A DNA stretch of 64,000 bases from Bacteroidota bacterium (GTDB lineage Bacteria > Bacteroidota > Bacteroidia > Chitinophagales > Chitinophagaceae), in contig JADJQP010000002.1 in assembly GCA_016712665.1 (NCBI GenBank), forward strand, positions 453,501-517,500. The letters run 5' to 3'. Below are positions 48,905-57,913 of the stretch, piece after piece. The translations under genes and the position numbers were made by a program. Every line of letters begins with the position of its first letter. The first letter of the stretch is position 1. The notes under the pieces were generated by a model. The model saw nothing but the letters and a program-made list of their open reading frames with translations, searched no databases and was not told the origin of the DNA.

Positions 48905-49921
48905 CTAAATAACAGTCCATGTTTCATTGCCTGCTATCAATGCATCCAAATCACCTTTTCCTTTCTTTTCGATGGTAAATTGAATTTGTTGATGAAGGTC
49001 GTCTTCATAACAAGGACGATCGGTAGCATAAAATACACCAAAGGGTCTTGGCATATAATGATCACTGTTTGGATTGTCAAATAGGCGCGCTAAAATTTGT
49101 GCTTTATTCAAATCACTTTCATCATGAATCCATAAATCACTCTCTGAATATTCGCCTCCTAAGTCCACTACTCGTGGCGTAAGGCCTTCTAACCGAATCC
49201 CCTTACTTCTGTCATTTCCGAAAACTAATGGTTTCCCATTTTCTAAAAATAAGGTATACTCAACTTTGCTACTTTTTTCAGTGAAGACTTCAAAAGCCCC
49301 ATCGTTAAAAATATTACAGTTCTGATAAATTTCTAAGAAGGAGGTTCCCTTATGTGCCTCGGCGCGCTTCAACATTTCTTGCAAATGTTTGGTATCGCGA
49401 TCCATGCTTCTGGCAACAAAAGTGGCATCAGCGCCTAAGGCCAATGAGGCTGGATTAAAAGGATGGTCAATACTACCAAATGGAGTGGATTTTGTTACTT
49501 TTTGTGTTTCACTTGTTGGTGAATATTGTCCCTTTGTCAATCCATAAATCTGGTTATTAAAGAGTAAAATTTGTACATTGAAATTACGTCGCAGTAAATG
49601 AATCAAATGGTTACCGCCGATACTCATCGAATCGCCGTCGCCGGTTACAATCCAAACGCTCAATTCGGGTCTCGACGCCTTCAAACCACTTGCAATCGCG
49701 GTAGCCCTACCGTGAATGGAGTGCATGCCAAAGGTGTTCATGTAATAAGGAAAACGAGAGGAACAGCCGATGCCGGAAATAATTACAAAATTCTCTCTGG
49801 GGATACCCAAACTCGGAAGTACGGTCTGTACTTGTTTTAAGATACTATAATCGCCACATCCCGGGCACCATCGAACTTCCTGATCTGTTACAAATTCCTT
49901 TGCTGTAAGTGTCGTCGTCAT
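48905..49921 (-). CDS. korB: 2-oxoacid:ferredoxin oxidoreductase, beta subunit
   Basis: Thiamine-diphosphate subunit of a 2-oxoacid (probably 2-oxoglutarate):ferredoxin oxidoreductase, which makes acyl-CoA and reduced ferredoxin. 338 residues from MTTTLTAKEF; eight further upstream codons are in frame. RWCPGCGDYSIL and GIGCSSRFPYY supply iron-sulfur/TPP residues; TGDGDSMSIGG with NNQIYGLTKGQYSPT is the Mg-TPP motif. Frame intact. The alpha subunit gene normally adjoins korB but is absent from both sides here, so it must lie elsewhere. Confidence 0.93.
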   Translation of the reverse strand: MTTTLTAKEFVTDQEVRWCPGCGDYSILKQVQTVLPSLGIPRENFVIISGIGCSSRFPYYMNTFGMHSIHGRATAIASGLKASRPELSVWIVTGDGDSMSIGGNHLIHLLRRNFNVQILLFNNQIYGLTKGQYSPTSETQKVTKSTPFGSIDHPFNPASLALGADATFVARSMDRDTKHLQEMLKRAEAHKGTSFLEIYQNCNIFNDGAFEVFTEKSSKVEYTLFLENGKPLVFGNDRSKGIRLEGLTPRVVDLGGEYSESDLWIHDESDLNKAQILARLFDNPNSDHYMPRPFGVFYATDRPCYEDDLHQQIQFTIEKKGKGDLDALIAGNETWTVI

Positions 49922-49942
49922 AAAAAAATTAAAGTTATTAGG

Positions 49943-49950
49943 CAAAAGTA
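49943..49950 (-). promoter_or_regulatory. Candidate -7 element of korB
   Basis: Minus-strand TACTTTTG fits TAnnTTTG, 21 bases before the ATG at 49921. No TTG at the expected -33 distance. Confidence 0.4.
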
Positions 49951-50107
49951 CGATGTAAATTTGAAATCATTTAATTTTCTTAAAAAGGATTTTGCCTGGC
50001 GATACGGATTTTGCAAAGCACCCAAATCGTTTGTGAAAGTAACGACTTAAAGAAATAATTAGAATAGAAATGAAAGGAGACGAGAAAATACCAATAGAGG
50101 CTATGAT

Positions 50108-50311
50108 TTATTGATTGTTGTTCTTCAACTCTGCATTGGAGACGGTCAATGGCTCTGTCTTCACTGCTGTTGCCTTATTAAACATTGGCACCTTTGTTTC
50201 AACTTTAGCGGTGGTCGTTTGATTGAGCCCTTGGTCTTTTTTGAATGTTGCGCAAATAACCACCGAATATGCAAATATGACTAGCGTAAACAAATTTATC
50301 TTGCGATTCAT
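50108..50311 (-). CDS. Small exported or membrane-anchored protein, unknown
   Basis: 67-residue protein: basic start MNRKINLF, one hydrophobic stretch TLVIFAYSVVICA, then a polar, Thr/Lys/Asn-rich tail ending ELKNNNQ. It looks like a signal peptide or single anchor with a short disordered extracytoplasmic tail. No family recognised. It stands between korB and the lipoprotein gene with over 140 bases on each side, so it may be its own unit. Confidence 0.55.
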   Translation of the reverse strand: MNRKINLFTLVIFAYSVVICATFKKDQGLNQTTTAKVETKVPMFNKATAVKTEPLTVSNAELKNNNQ

Positions 50312-50454
50312 AAGCTCTGTTTTAAGGTTGGTTGGAGCACAAATGTATTATAACAATCTTTAATATGCAAGTGTATATACACATTTTTTTATACTGAACA
50401 AAAAAAGTGGTATTAATTTAACCTTAAAAAAAATGGAATCCAACTAAAAAATCA

Positions 50455-50951
50455 CTATTCTGAATCACTCTTTAAGCTGATTGTCTTTTCATCGCCAAAA
50501 GACTCTTTGAATTTTATTTTGCAATACTCCAAGGTGGCACCGGTTCCCGCTCCCGTGAGTTTGCACTCGCCACTTTGTCCGATGTACGAAACGCCATTCT
50601 TAAAGTATTGAATATAAACCTTTTTACTACCAGGAATCACTTCATTAAAGATAGGTGTAATGGAATAGGTGCCTGCAACGGGAAATGTTACCCCTTCAAA
50701 TTCAACACTGCAACCATGTGTATTGGAGATTTTATGCTCCGTATAATAGGTATTGTTTCCTGTTGCATAGGCAGTGTCTCCAATTACATTATTTATGGTA
50801 TCGTTAGCATCTATGGTGGACATACTTAAATTGCAGGTAATAACAGGAATATTATTGTTGTTGTCGTCGTCTGTCTTTTTTCTTCTTACAGCATAAAATA
50901 ACTAGCAGAAAAATGCCACAGCACCTATTTTAAAAATGTAAACGGTTTCAT
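50455..50951 (-). CDS. Small lipoprotein, two frameshifts near the 5' end
   Basis: The readable part (50455-50823) is a 122-residue beta-rich domain with VEFEGVTFPVAGTYSI, KKVYIQYFKNGVSYIGQSGECKL and a C-terminal KFKESFGDEKTI. Upstream, removing one base from the 4-base run at 50928-50931 and one from the 6-base run at 50876-50881 yields MKPFTFLNRCCGIFLLVILC then CKKKKTDDDNNNN. That is a typical lipoprotein signal with lipobox VILC and a polar linker. Corrected length 164 residues. No family recognised. It is 45 bases after carA. The start at 50951 is an inference. Confidence 0.65.
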
Positions 50952-50996
50952 AGTCATAAATGTTCTCAAATATAATGCCTAAATATAGAAATTATT

Positions 50997-52088
50997 CTAA
51001 ATCATAGCGATAAATTGATCAAATAAATACCTCGAATCGTGTGGACCCGGTGTCGCTTCAGGATGATACTGCACAGAAAAAGCCGGATTTTTCTTTGATT
51101 TGATTCCCTCGAGGGTCCCATCATTTAGGTTAATATGGGTAATTTCAAGGTCTTCTATGGACTCAACAGAAGCCTTGTCTACAGCAAAGCCATGATTTTG
51201 AGTAGAAATTTCACTTCGCATGGTTTGCAGATTCAAAACTGGGTGATTGAGTCCTCTGTGACCATGATGCATTTTATAGGTAGTTGCCCCCGAGGCCAAG
51301 GCTATTAACTGATGACCTAAGCAAATGCCAAACAAGGGTTTGTTGCTCCCTAATATTTTTTTGACTACTTCTACTGCTTGTGGCATCGCAGACGGATCGC
51401 CCGGACCATTTGAAACGAAATACGCATTAGGCGAAAACTCCTCGCAATGTTCAAAGGTGGTATCGGATGGGAACACCTTTACGAAGGCACCACGCTCCAC
51501 CATGCTGGCAAGAATACTTTTCTTGACACCAAAGTCAATAACGGCTACTCTTTTAGAACTCGTTGCGTCTCCTAAAGTATAGGCCTCCTTCGTACTTACC
51601 AGCGAAGCAAGTTCGCGTCCATCCATAGATGGCACCTTAGCTAATAATTGTTTTAAATCCTCTTCGGATAAAGTGGTATCTGATGAAATAATGCAGTTCA
51701 TGGCTCCTTTGCTTCTTACATGTGCCACTAAGGCCCTTGTGTCAATACCATGAATGGCCACCACTTTATTTTTGAGAAGATAATCCTCAAGAGAGGAATC
51801 GGCCAATGTACGTGAATACTGTGAAGAAAGGTTCTTGCAAATCAGTCCGGATATTTTTACCGAATCACTTTCAATATCCGTATTTCTGGCACCGTAATTA
51901 CCAACATGAGCGGTATTCATAATGATAATTTGACCGAAATAGGATGGATCGGTAAAGACTTCCTGATATCCAGTCATTCCGGTATTGAAACAAATTTCGC
52001 CGGTGGCAGTTCCCAATGCTCCGAAGGCCTTTCCCTCAAAATAGGTCCCGTCTGCCAGTAATAAAAATGCTTTATTTTGGTTGTTCAT
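50997..52088 (-). CDS. carA: Carbamoyl-phosphate synthase small subunit
   Basis: Glutaminase subunit that feeds ammonia to CarB for carbamoyl phosphate (pyrimidines, arginine). 363 residues from MNNQNKAFLLL. N-terminal domain with FNTGMTGYQEVFTDPSY and IDTRAL. Class I glutamine amidotransferase domain from ~175 with SNGPGDPS, FGICLGHQL (nucleophilic Cys) and QYHPEATPGPHDS (catalytic His-Glu). Intact. carB is not adjacent. A -7 element six bases before the ATG suggests a nearly leaderless mRNA. Confidence 0.97.
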   Translation of the reverse strand: MNNQNKAFLLLADGTYFEGKAFGALGTATGEICFNTGMTGYQEVFTDPSYFGQIIIMNTAHVGNYGARNTDIESDSVKISGLICKNLSSQYSRTLADSSLEDYLLKNKVVAIHGIDTRALVAHVRSKGAMNCIISSDTTLSEEDLKQLLAKVPSMDGRELASLVSTKEAYTLGDATSSKRVAVIDFGVKKSILASMVERGAFVKVFPSDTTFEHCEEFSPNAYFVSNGPGDPSAMPQAVEVVKKILGSNKPLFGICLGHQLIALASGATTYKMHHGHRGLNHPVLNLQTMRSEISTQNHGFAVDKASVESIEDLEITHINLNDGTLEGIKSKKNPAFSVQYHPEATPGPHDSRYLFDQFIAMI

Positions 52089-52094
52089 CAACCA

Positions 52095-52102
52095 CAAAAG
52101 TA
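52095..52102 (-). promoter_or_regulatory. Candidate -7 element of carA
   Basis: Minus-strand TACTTTTG fits TAnnTTTG and ends six bases before the carA ATG (52088), so the transcript would begin at or very near the start codon. Confidence 0.45.
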
Positions 52103-52158
52103 GACTTTACTTTTTACTGAATAAAGATGTGTTGATAAATATTTTGTATAAACGCAGA

Positions 52159-52298
52159 TTTTGCATTAGAAATGCAAAAACGAAAAAGTACTTGTAATTC
52201 ATCCGGCCGGGGGCCGACTGCAAACAAGTACTAAATCGGCGTAATCCCAATTAACGCACTTGAATTTTCCTTCGTCAAATCCTATTGCGTAAATTGGG
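52159..52298. promoter_or_regulatory. Intergenic block of three inverted repeats between carA and purC
   Basis: Three hairpins in 140 bases. First, TTTTGCATT-AGA-AATGCAAAA (52159-52179), 9-bp perfect. Second, AGTACTTGT (52187-52195) with ACAAGTACT (52224-52232), enclosing CGGCC-GGG-GGCCG (52204-52216). Third, 13-base arms 52246-52258 and 52286-52298 with one mismatch (CCCAATTAACGCA against TGCGTAAATTGGG). The region is divergent, so it could serve either gene. It does not match a riboswitch class I know. Confidence 0.55.
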
Positions 52299-52336
52299 CT
52301 AAAAAAGTATCTTGCACGAAATTTCATTTTATTCGT

Positions 52337-53261
52337 ATGCATTTTATTAATCAAACCGGATTTTACAAGGGTAAAGTACGAGATGTTTATACCATTAAAG
52401 ATAATCTCCTGGTGATGGTGGCCAGCGATCGCATTTCTGCATTTGATGTGATACTACCCCACCCGATTCCATTCAAGGGGCAGGTTCTCAATCAAATTGC
52501 TGCCAAGTTTTTGAATGCAACGAGCGATATCGTACCCAATTGGTTGCTTGATATCCCCTTACCTCATGTGGCTATAGGGCGGAAATGCATTCCGTTTGCG
52601 GTGGAAATGGTTATCAGAGGAAATCTCACCGGGCATGCGTGGCGCACCTATAAAAAGGGAGAACGCATTTTATGTGGTGTAGCAATGCCGGATGGAATGA
52701 AAGAAAACGATTTTTTTCCCACTCCTATAATAACTCCAAGTACCAAAGCACACGAAGGACATGATGAAGATATTTCGAGAGAAGATATTATTAGCAAAGA
52801 GCATCGTTAGCGCAGCAGACTACCAACAATTAGAACAGTACACCCGCCTGCTTTTTGAACGTGGAAAAGAAATTGCTTCGAAGCAAGGTCTCATTTTAGT
52901 AGATACAAAATATGAATTTGGAAAGATAGGAGATACTATTTATTTGATGGATGAAATCCATACCCCTGATAGCTCCAGATACTTTTATCACGAGGGATAC
53001 GAAGAACGACAACAAAAAGGGGAAGCCCAAAAACAACTGTCTAAGGAATTTGTACGTGAGTGGCTAATTGCCAATAATTTTATGGGCTTAGCAGGACAAC
53101 AAATACCTGAAATGAGTGACACCTTTATTCAGGAAATTTCAGAAAGGTATATTGAATTATTTGAAAAAATAAGCGGCGAAAAATTTATCAAAGAACCTGT
53201 TCAGCCAGAAGAAATGGAATCGATCATCAATGAGCGATTACAATCTTTTAATTCGTTTTGA
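52337..53261 (+). CDS. purC: SAICAR synthase (phosphoribosylaminoimidazole-succinocarboxamide synthase), one frameshift
   Basis: Joins CAIR and aspartate with ATP in de novo purine synthesis. The first piece has GFYKGKVRDVYTI, VASDRISAFDV, EMVIRGNLTGHAWRTY and the substrate loop PTPIITPSTKAHEGHDEDIS. The second has GLILVDTKYEFGK, DEIHTPDSSRYFY and SKEFVREWL. One extra A in 52796-52798 separates them; with two A the join reads DIISKSIVSAADY. Corrected length 307 residues, as in the longer PurC form of Bacteroidota. The gene is normally essential for growth without purines, so a real break is unlikely. It is 59 bases upstream of trmD. Confidence 0.95.
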
Positions 53262-53320
53262 ACCCTGCGTGTATGTTTGAACGCAACTGCAGAAGTTGTC
53301 ATTAATCAATAGAATCCACC

Positions 53321-53992
53321 ATGCGAATAGATATTATTACCGTTTTGCCCGAATTGCTTGAAAGCCCATTGAATCATTCGATAATGAAGCGAGCGCAAGA
53401 AAAAGGTTTACTGGAAGTGCATCTGCATCCACTTCGAAATTTTGCTATCAATAAGCACGGCCAAGTAGATGATATGCAATATGGTGGCGGGGCCGGAATG
53501 GTGATTATGTGTGAGCCGCTCAGTAAGGCTATTGAGGCACTTCAATCGGAAAGGACCTATGACCAAATAATCTACCTCACGCCCGATGGGAAAAATTTCA
53601 AACAGCAAATGGCAAATACCCTTTCCTTATCCACTAATCTACTGATGATTTGCGGTCATTATAAAGGTATTGATCAACGAATCAGAGATTTATATGTTAC
53701 GTTAGAAATTTCAATTGGCGATTATGTATTGAGTGGTGGTGAACTGGCTGCTGCCGTTTTAGTGGATAGTATTGGACGGTTGATACCGGGGGTATTAAAT
53801 GACGAAACATCTGCCCTTACCGACTCCCATCAGGATGGATTGCTGGCACCTCCGGTTTATACACGACCTGCTGAATTCAAAAACATGAAAGTACCGGAGG
53901 TATTACTCAATGGAAATTTTGCCTTGATTGAAGAATGGCGGCATGAGCAAGCGCTACAACGAACGGAGGAAAGAAGGCCTGATCTGTTGTAG
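53321..53992 (+). CDS. trmD: tRNA (guanine-N1)-methyltransferase
   Basis: Methylates G37 of tRNAs at N1, preventing +1 frameshifting. 223 residues, trefoil-knot SPOUT fold: MRIDIITVLPELLESPLNHS start, DDMQYGGGAGMVIMCEPL, LICGHYKG-type segment MICGHYKGIDQR and IGDYVLSGGELAAAVLVD form the SAM knot, and DSHQDGLLAPPVYTRP precedes the RNA-binding C-domain. Intact, normal length. A TATGTTTG at 53272-53279 could be its own -7 element. Neighbours rpsP/rimM/rplS, usual in many bacteria, are absent here. Confidence 0.97.
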   Translation: MRIDIITVLPELLESPLNHSIMKRAQEKGLLEVHLHPLRNFAINKHGQVDDMQYGGGAGMVIMCEPLSKAIEALQSERTYDQIIYLTPDGKNFKQQMANTLSLSTNLLMICGHYKGIDQRIRDLYVTLEISIGDYVLSGGELAAAVLVDSIGRLIPGVLNDETSALTDSHQDGLLAPPVYTRPAEFKNMKVPEVLLNGNFALIEEWRHEQALQRTEERRPDLL

Positions 53993-54069
53993 TGGGTGGC
54001 AACTACGTCCGAAAATTCTTAAGCGTTCGAAGCAAACCGCTCATTTTTGTGATTTAATAATCATATCAA

Positions 54070-54092
54070 CAAATCATCATGAATCGATGATT
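54070..54092. terminator. Hairpin between convergent trmD and Asp-box gene
   Basis: Perfect 8-bp stem AAATCATC/GATGATTT with a 7-base loop, directly before the stop of the minus-strand gene and about 80 bases after trmD. It can act in both directions; the T run is short. Confidence 0.45.
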
Positions 54093-54094
54093 TC

Positions 54095-56605
54095 CTATTT
54101 CTTAATTACTTTGACCGCAGTTCCATTGCAAGATAGAATATATAAGCCTTTGCGCCAGTTTCGGGTATCCACGATAAGATTAGATTTAATAGTTTGTATT
54201 TCCTCAATCAAATTCCCTTTTAAGTCATGGATTGTTATTCCGGAATGAAGTAATTCAGGACTACATACAATTTGTAAGAAATCTGTGCAAGGATTTGGAT
54301 AGACAGAGAAGGACATTTCGCTCTCGCTAAACTGCGGCACGGCACTCCCCCCATTCATCATCCCGACCTTCATGCCATTTCCAAAACTACTTACCCACAT
54401 TTCGTTGGTATTAAACGGATTAAAATAAACTCTTTCGGGCTGTCTGAAAGGATAGGAATCGACCAAGGTCCAAGTCGGTGTGGCCGCAGTAATATTGCCA
54501 CTCATCCATAGTCCTTGGGTTTCTGTAGTTAGGAAAGCTTGAGTGGGCATGCTCGGGTTAAAGGTAATGGAAGTAACTCGATCAAATTGTGATCCCGTTA
54601 GTTTGGTCCAGGTAGTACCCCGATTGGTTGTGCTAAACAAACCGCCCAATCCATTAGGTGCACCGCCCCAACCACTGAAAACGCCCACATACCAAGTATT
54701 CTGTGTAACATCATTTGGATCCAGCACGATATCTTTCGTCCAATAATGCATATCGGCATTACTCACATCTGTCCAGGTATTGCTTACCGGGTCGTATAAA
54801 AAAACGCCACTACTGGCAGTAAAGCTGCCACCTGCATTTCTTCTTCCTGAAAAGGTGCAAACCACTTTACCATCATTGAGTACTTGAATGCATGCCGGAT
54901 GGCCTTCGGTGCGAGGCGGTGAAGGCAATTGGGTCCAAATGGAAGCCGCACCATTATTGAGGTCGTCGGTTTTCCATATTCCTCCTTGACCGGCACCAGC
55001 GCCATAATGAATTACGGATGCATACATCCGATTGGCATTAGTAGGATCTGTTGCCAGCCAAAAGACAGGATGATTAAAGTGGTGCAAGGTATTCCAATTA
55101 TCGCCGTTATCTACACTGAATACAATTTTTCCATTGGCATCATTGGCATCTAACTGCGCATCTGCCAAACGAGTACTTTGATACATATCATGAATATTAG
55201 AACAGGCTCCATATAGATTTCCATTGGGTGTTTTTGCCATTCGGTATAGCGAATTAACCGAAAATCCATTGTAGTCAAAACTCCAAGATGCCCCCTGATC
55301 CTTACTTCTTATACCGCCGATATCACTATAGCAACCAAACATCTTCGCATTGTCAATCCAAAAAACCTGCCAGCAAGTGGTATTTTCGAGCCCAATGGAA
55401 TGATAACTCTTCTTTTGCGGAGTAGGCGCAGCAGCGGCATTTTGATCTGCATTATTTACATAAGCCTGCTTCCAGGTAGCACCGCCATCATCACTGAGAT
55501 GTACAAATCCGAAATCGCCGAAAACGATTTTATTGGCATTACCGGGCGCGATGGCAAGTCCAAAAGTAGTTTCACCCCAGCTCCAATTTTTATCGCCTTG
55601 ATAACCGCTCCATCCTGTTTTGATATTTTGATTATTGGTGCTTTGAAAAACTTTAGTCCATGTACTACCCGCATCGGTGCTCTTATATACTAAAGGCGCA
55701 TTGAGGGCATCATCGCTACCTCCAAGGTAGATGGTATTGATATTATTTTGGGCCATGCCGGTATACATCACAAAGTCATTGGCAAAATTGATTCCGACAG
55801 ATTTTGAAACCCATGTGCCATTTGCATTGTCCATAGTATAAACCCCTTTTGCCAATCCATAATACTCGTAGGGTTGAATGCCGTTATACAAGTCGCCATT
55901 GTTAAACGTGATACAAACAAAACGGGTAGTAGCCCCATTTTTTGCTCCTGAAAAATGCCAAATATTTTGTCCCGCTGTAATACCTGAGGTGGCCATGAGC
56001 GTAAAGGAAGTACCTCCGTTGCTTGAATAAAAAACACCTTCGTTGGTTCCAACGTAAATATTGTTTCCATCGTAGAAAACGCCTCCTGCAATAATACCGG
56101 CCCCATTATTTGCGCAATGTTTAATAAGAGAAAAAGTTGTACCCCCATCATTGCTTATGACAATATCACCATAATAATTCATTATCAATTGTTGTGGGTT
56201 ATTGTAATTGGCAAACATGCGGTACACGCCCCCAAGGTTGATATCAAATCCCGGGAGTTGTGTCCAGGTATTGCCGCCATCGGTTGTTTTTACCGGATAT
56301 CCTTCATTGCCATCATTATAATTGCAGTAAGCAATACTGGCGTTATTGGTATACTCATAGGTTGAAACATTGAGCGTTGATAATTTTGAAAAATGAATTT
56401 GAGAATATGAATTGCCAAAATCCGTAGAATGAAACATCTGGCTCATATCGCAGGCAATATAAAATTCATTATCATTTACAGGGTGAATTTTCGGAAAAAA
56501 CAAGGCGCCTCCGCCACCAATGCCGCGTGGTGAAAAAAGGGCAGGCTGGGCAGTCACCTTCAAAAAATACAGACCGATGGAAAGAAAAATAAGTACTTTT
56601 TTCAT
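54095..56605 (-). CDS. Secreted Asp-box (BNR-repeat) beta-propeller protein with T9SS sorting domain
   Basis: 836-residue secreted protein from MKKVLIFLSIGLYFLKVTAQ (signal peptide). Residues ~30-760 contain at least nine Asp-box turns of the S/T-x-D/N-x-G-x-T/S-W/F type (STDFGNSYS, TTDGGNTW, SNDGGTTF, SSNGGTSF, STDAGSTW, SDDGGATW, SKDQGASW, SVDNGDNW, TTNRGTTW), as in sialidases, sortilin and GH74 two-propeller enzymes. Catalytic residues of sialidases are not evident. Length and layout resemble GH74-like proteins, but enzymatic function cannot be claimed. C-terminal ~75 residues are a T9SS type A sorting domain (FSVYPNPC, KGLYILS). Unusually Gly- and Asn-rich. Confidence 0.9.
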   Translation of the reverse strand: MKKVLIFLSIGLYFLKVTAQPALFSPRGIGGGGALFFPKIHPVNDNEFYIACDMSQMFHSTDFGNSYSQIHFSKLSTLNVSTYEYTNNASIAYCNYNDGNEGYPVKTTDGGNTWTQLPGFDINLGGVYRMFANYNNPQQLIMNYYGDIVISNDGGTTFSLIKHCANNGAGIIAGGVFYDGNNIYVGTNEGVFYSSNGGTSFTLMATSGITAGQNIWHFSGAKNGATTRFVCITFNNGDLYNGIQPYEYYGLAKGVYTMDNANGTWVSKSVGINFANDFVMYTGMAQNNINTIYLGGSDDALNAPLVYKSTDAGSTWTKVFQSTNNQNIKTGWSGYQGDKNWSWGETTFGLAIAPGNANKIVFGDFGFVHLSDDGGATWKQAYVNNADQNAAAAPTPQKKSYHSIGLENTTCWQVFWIDNAKMFGCYSDIGGIRSKDQGASWSFDYNGFSVNSLYRMAKTPNGNLYGACSNIHDMYQSTRLADAQLDANDANGKIVFSVDNGDNWNTLHHFNHPVFWLATDPTNANRMYASVIHYGAGAGQGGIWKTDDLNNGAASIWTQLPSPPRTEGHPACIQVLNDGKVVCTFSGRRNAGGSFTASSGVFLYDPVSNTWTDVSNADMHYWTKDIVLDPNDVTQNTWYVGVFSGWGGAPNGLGGLFSTTNRGTTWTKLTGSQFDRVTSITFNPSMPTQAFLTTETQGLWMSGNITAATPTWTLVDSYPFRQPERVYFNPFNTNEMWVSSFGNGMKVGMMNGGSAVPQFSESEMSFSVYPNPCTDFLQIVCSPELLHSGITIHDLKGNLIEEIQTIKSNLIVDTRNWRKGLYILSCNGTAVKVIKK

Positions 56606-56626
56606 ACGTATTTGATTTTGGAATCT

Positions 56627-56649
56627 AAAGGTATTCAAAAATACCTTTA
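56627..56649. promoter_or_regulatory. 10-bp inverted repeat in divergent promoter region
   Basis: TAAAGGTATT-CAA-AATACCTTTA is a perfect 10-bp inverted repeat 21 bases upstream of the Asp-box gene ATG (56605) and within the divergent region shared with the 35-residue-repeat gene. Its symmetry suits a dimeric regulator; on RNA it would be a leader hairpin. Confidence 0.5.
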
Positions 56650-56772
56650 CGTACTGTCATAAATTTGAAATAATAATGAAGGAAACTCGTTGATTATTTT
56701 TCTAACCTTCAAATAACAAATATTTGCAAACAATGTGCGATATTTACAGAATCATCTAATGCCCCCTCCTTA

Positions 56773-57867
56773 ATGAAGCGACTTCTTGTTTTCTTGATTT
56801 CCCTGTGTAGCCTACAAGTGGCCATTGCTCAACCCTACTCGGCTTATACTGATATCAGATTACAATTTTACGTGTTTGACAATGCTGCCGCCAATCAAGT
56901 AGAGCATTTGCTTCCCATTGATTATAAAATCGGAAAGAATGCCGTGGCATATTTAGACAATCAGCGTATTTTCAAAATTTATAAAGATGGTCAATCCTCG
57001 GTGGTAAATGATATGTTTACCACTAATTTTCATGTTTCGGATAATTTGATTTTGTTTAAAAGTGCCAATATGCTATCGGTGGTTGATGATGGAAAGGTCG
57101 TTTTGCTTTCCAAGCTTTGCAATCGATACGCAATGGGTGATAGTGTGGTGCTTTTTTATGATGCCAACCGTTCTAGTTTCAACGGATATTACAATGGAAA
57201 AACTACTGAATTGGAAACCTTTTTAAATTTACGCGATAATGATTTCACATTCGATAGTACTGTAAAAGTTTCCGACAATATTGGAGCCTACATCAATTAC
57301 AATGAGCAGTTTAAGGTATTTTATAATGGAGAATCGGAAGTGCTAGAAAATCAAACTGTAAAACAATTTCAGGTAGGAAGAGATATTGTGGCCTATGTAG
57401 ATATTAATAATATTTTTAAAATTTATTACAAGGGTCAAAGTTTTACCATTGACCCCTTCCCTCCCAAGAGCTTTATGGTAGGCGACGATGTAGTAGCCTT
57501 TCATGGAAACGATGGTTATTTTAAAATATTTTATAGAGGAAATTTAATTACAGTAGGCTATTATGAACCTCGCTACCATGTTGCCGATCGGGTGGTTTCA
57601 TTTGCTGACCCAAATGGATTTTTCAAAGTATTTTATGAAGGAGAGCAAACGGTCATTGACAATTATTATCCCGAAAAAATTAAAGCCGGTTACAATTCCC
57701 TAGTGTATACCAATAAAGCCAATATGGTGCGAATGTTTAGCAAAGGCCAGATGTATGACATCACCACCATGACCTTACTTGATTTACGACTTGATTACGA
57801 TGTACTTCAGTACAAGGTCGGATTCAATGCGTTTAAAATATTTTATGAGGGCAACCATTATAATTAG
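56773..57867 (+). CDS. Secreted protein of nine regular ~35-residue beta repeats, unknown family
   Basis: 364 residues: signal peptide MKRLLVFLISLCSLQVAIAQ, then nine repeats to the C-terminus. Each repeat has VAY.D (strand), then FKI.YxG (strand plus turn) and a short third strand. The turn glycines fall at 73, 107, 142, 186, 221, 256, 290, 325 and 360, i.e. every 34-35 residues with one 44-residue interval. Examples are RIFKIYKDG, EQFKVFYNG, NIFKIYYKG, GYFKIFYRG, FFKVFYEG and AFKIFYEG. No T9SS tail and no lipobox, so it is periplasmic or secreted. The regular period suggests a closed propeller or beta-solenoid. I do not recognise a named family. It is 46 bases upstream of the AsnB-like gene. 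Confidence 0.9.
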   Translation: MKRLLVFLISLCSLQVAIAQPYSAYTDIRLQFYVFDNAAANQVEHLLPIDYKIGKNAVAYLDNQRIFKIYKDGQSSVVNDMFTTNFHVSDNLILFKSANMLSVVDDGKVVLLSKLCNRYAMGDSVVLFYDANRSSFNGYYNGKTTELETFLNLRDNDFTFDSTVKVSDNIGAYINYNEQFKVFYNGESEVLENQTVKQFQVGRDIVAYVDINNIFKIYYKGQSFTIDPFPPKSFMVGDDVVAFHGNDGYFKIFYRGNLITVGYYEPRYHVADRVVSFADPNGFFKVFYEGEQTVIDNYYPEKIKAGYNSLVYTNKANMVRMFSKGQMYDITTMTLLDLRLDYDVLQYKVGFNAFKIFYEGNHYN

Positions 57868-57913
57868 TTTAACAGGATTTCGTTTCATTGATTAATATCT
57901 TTACAAAAAACCT

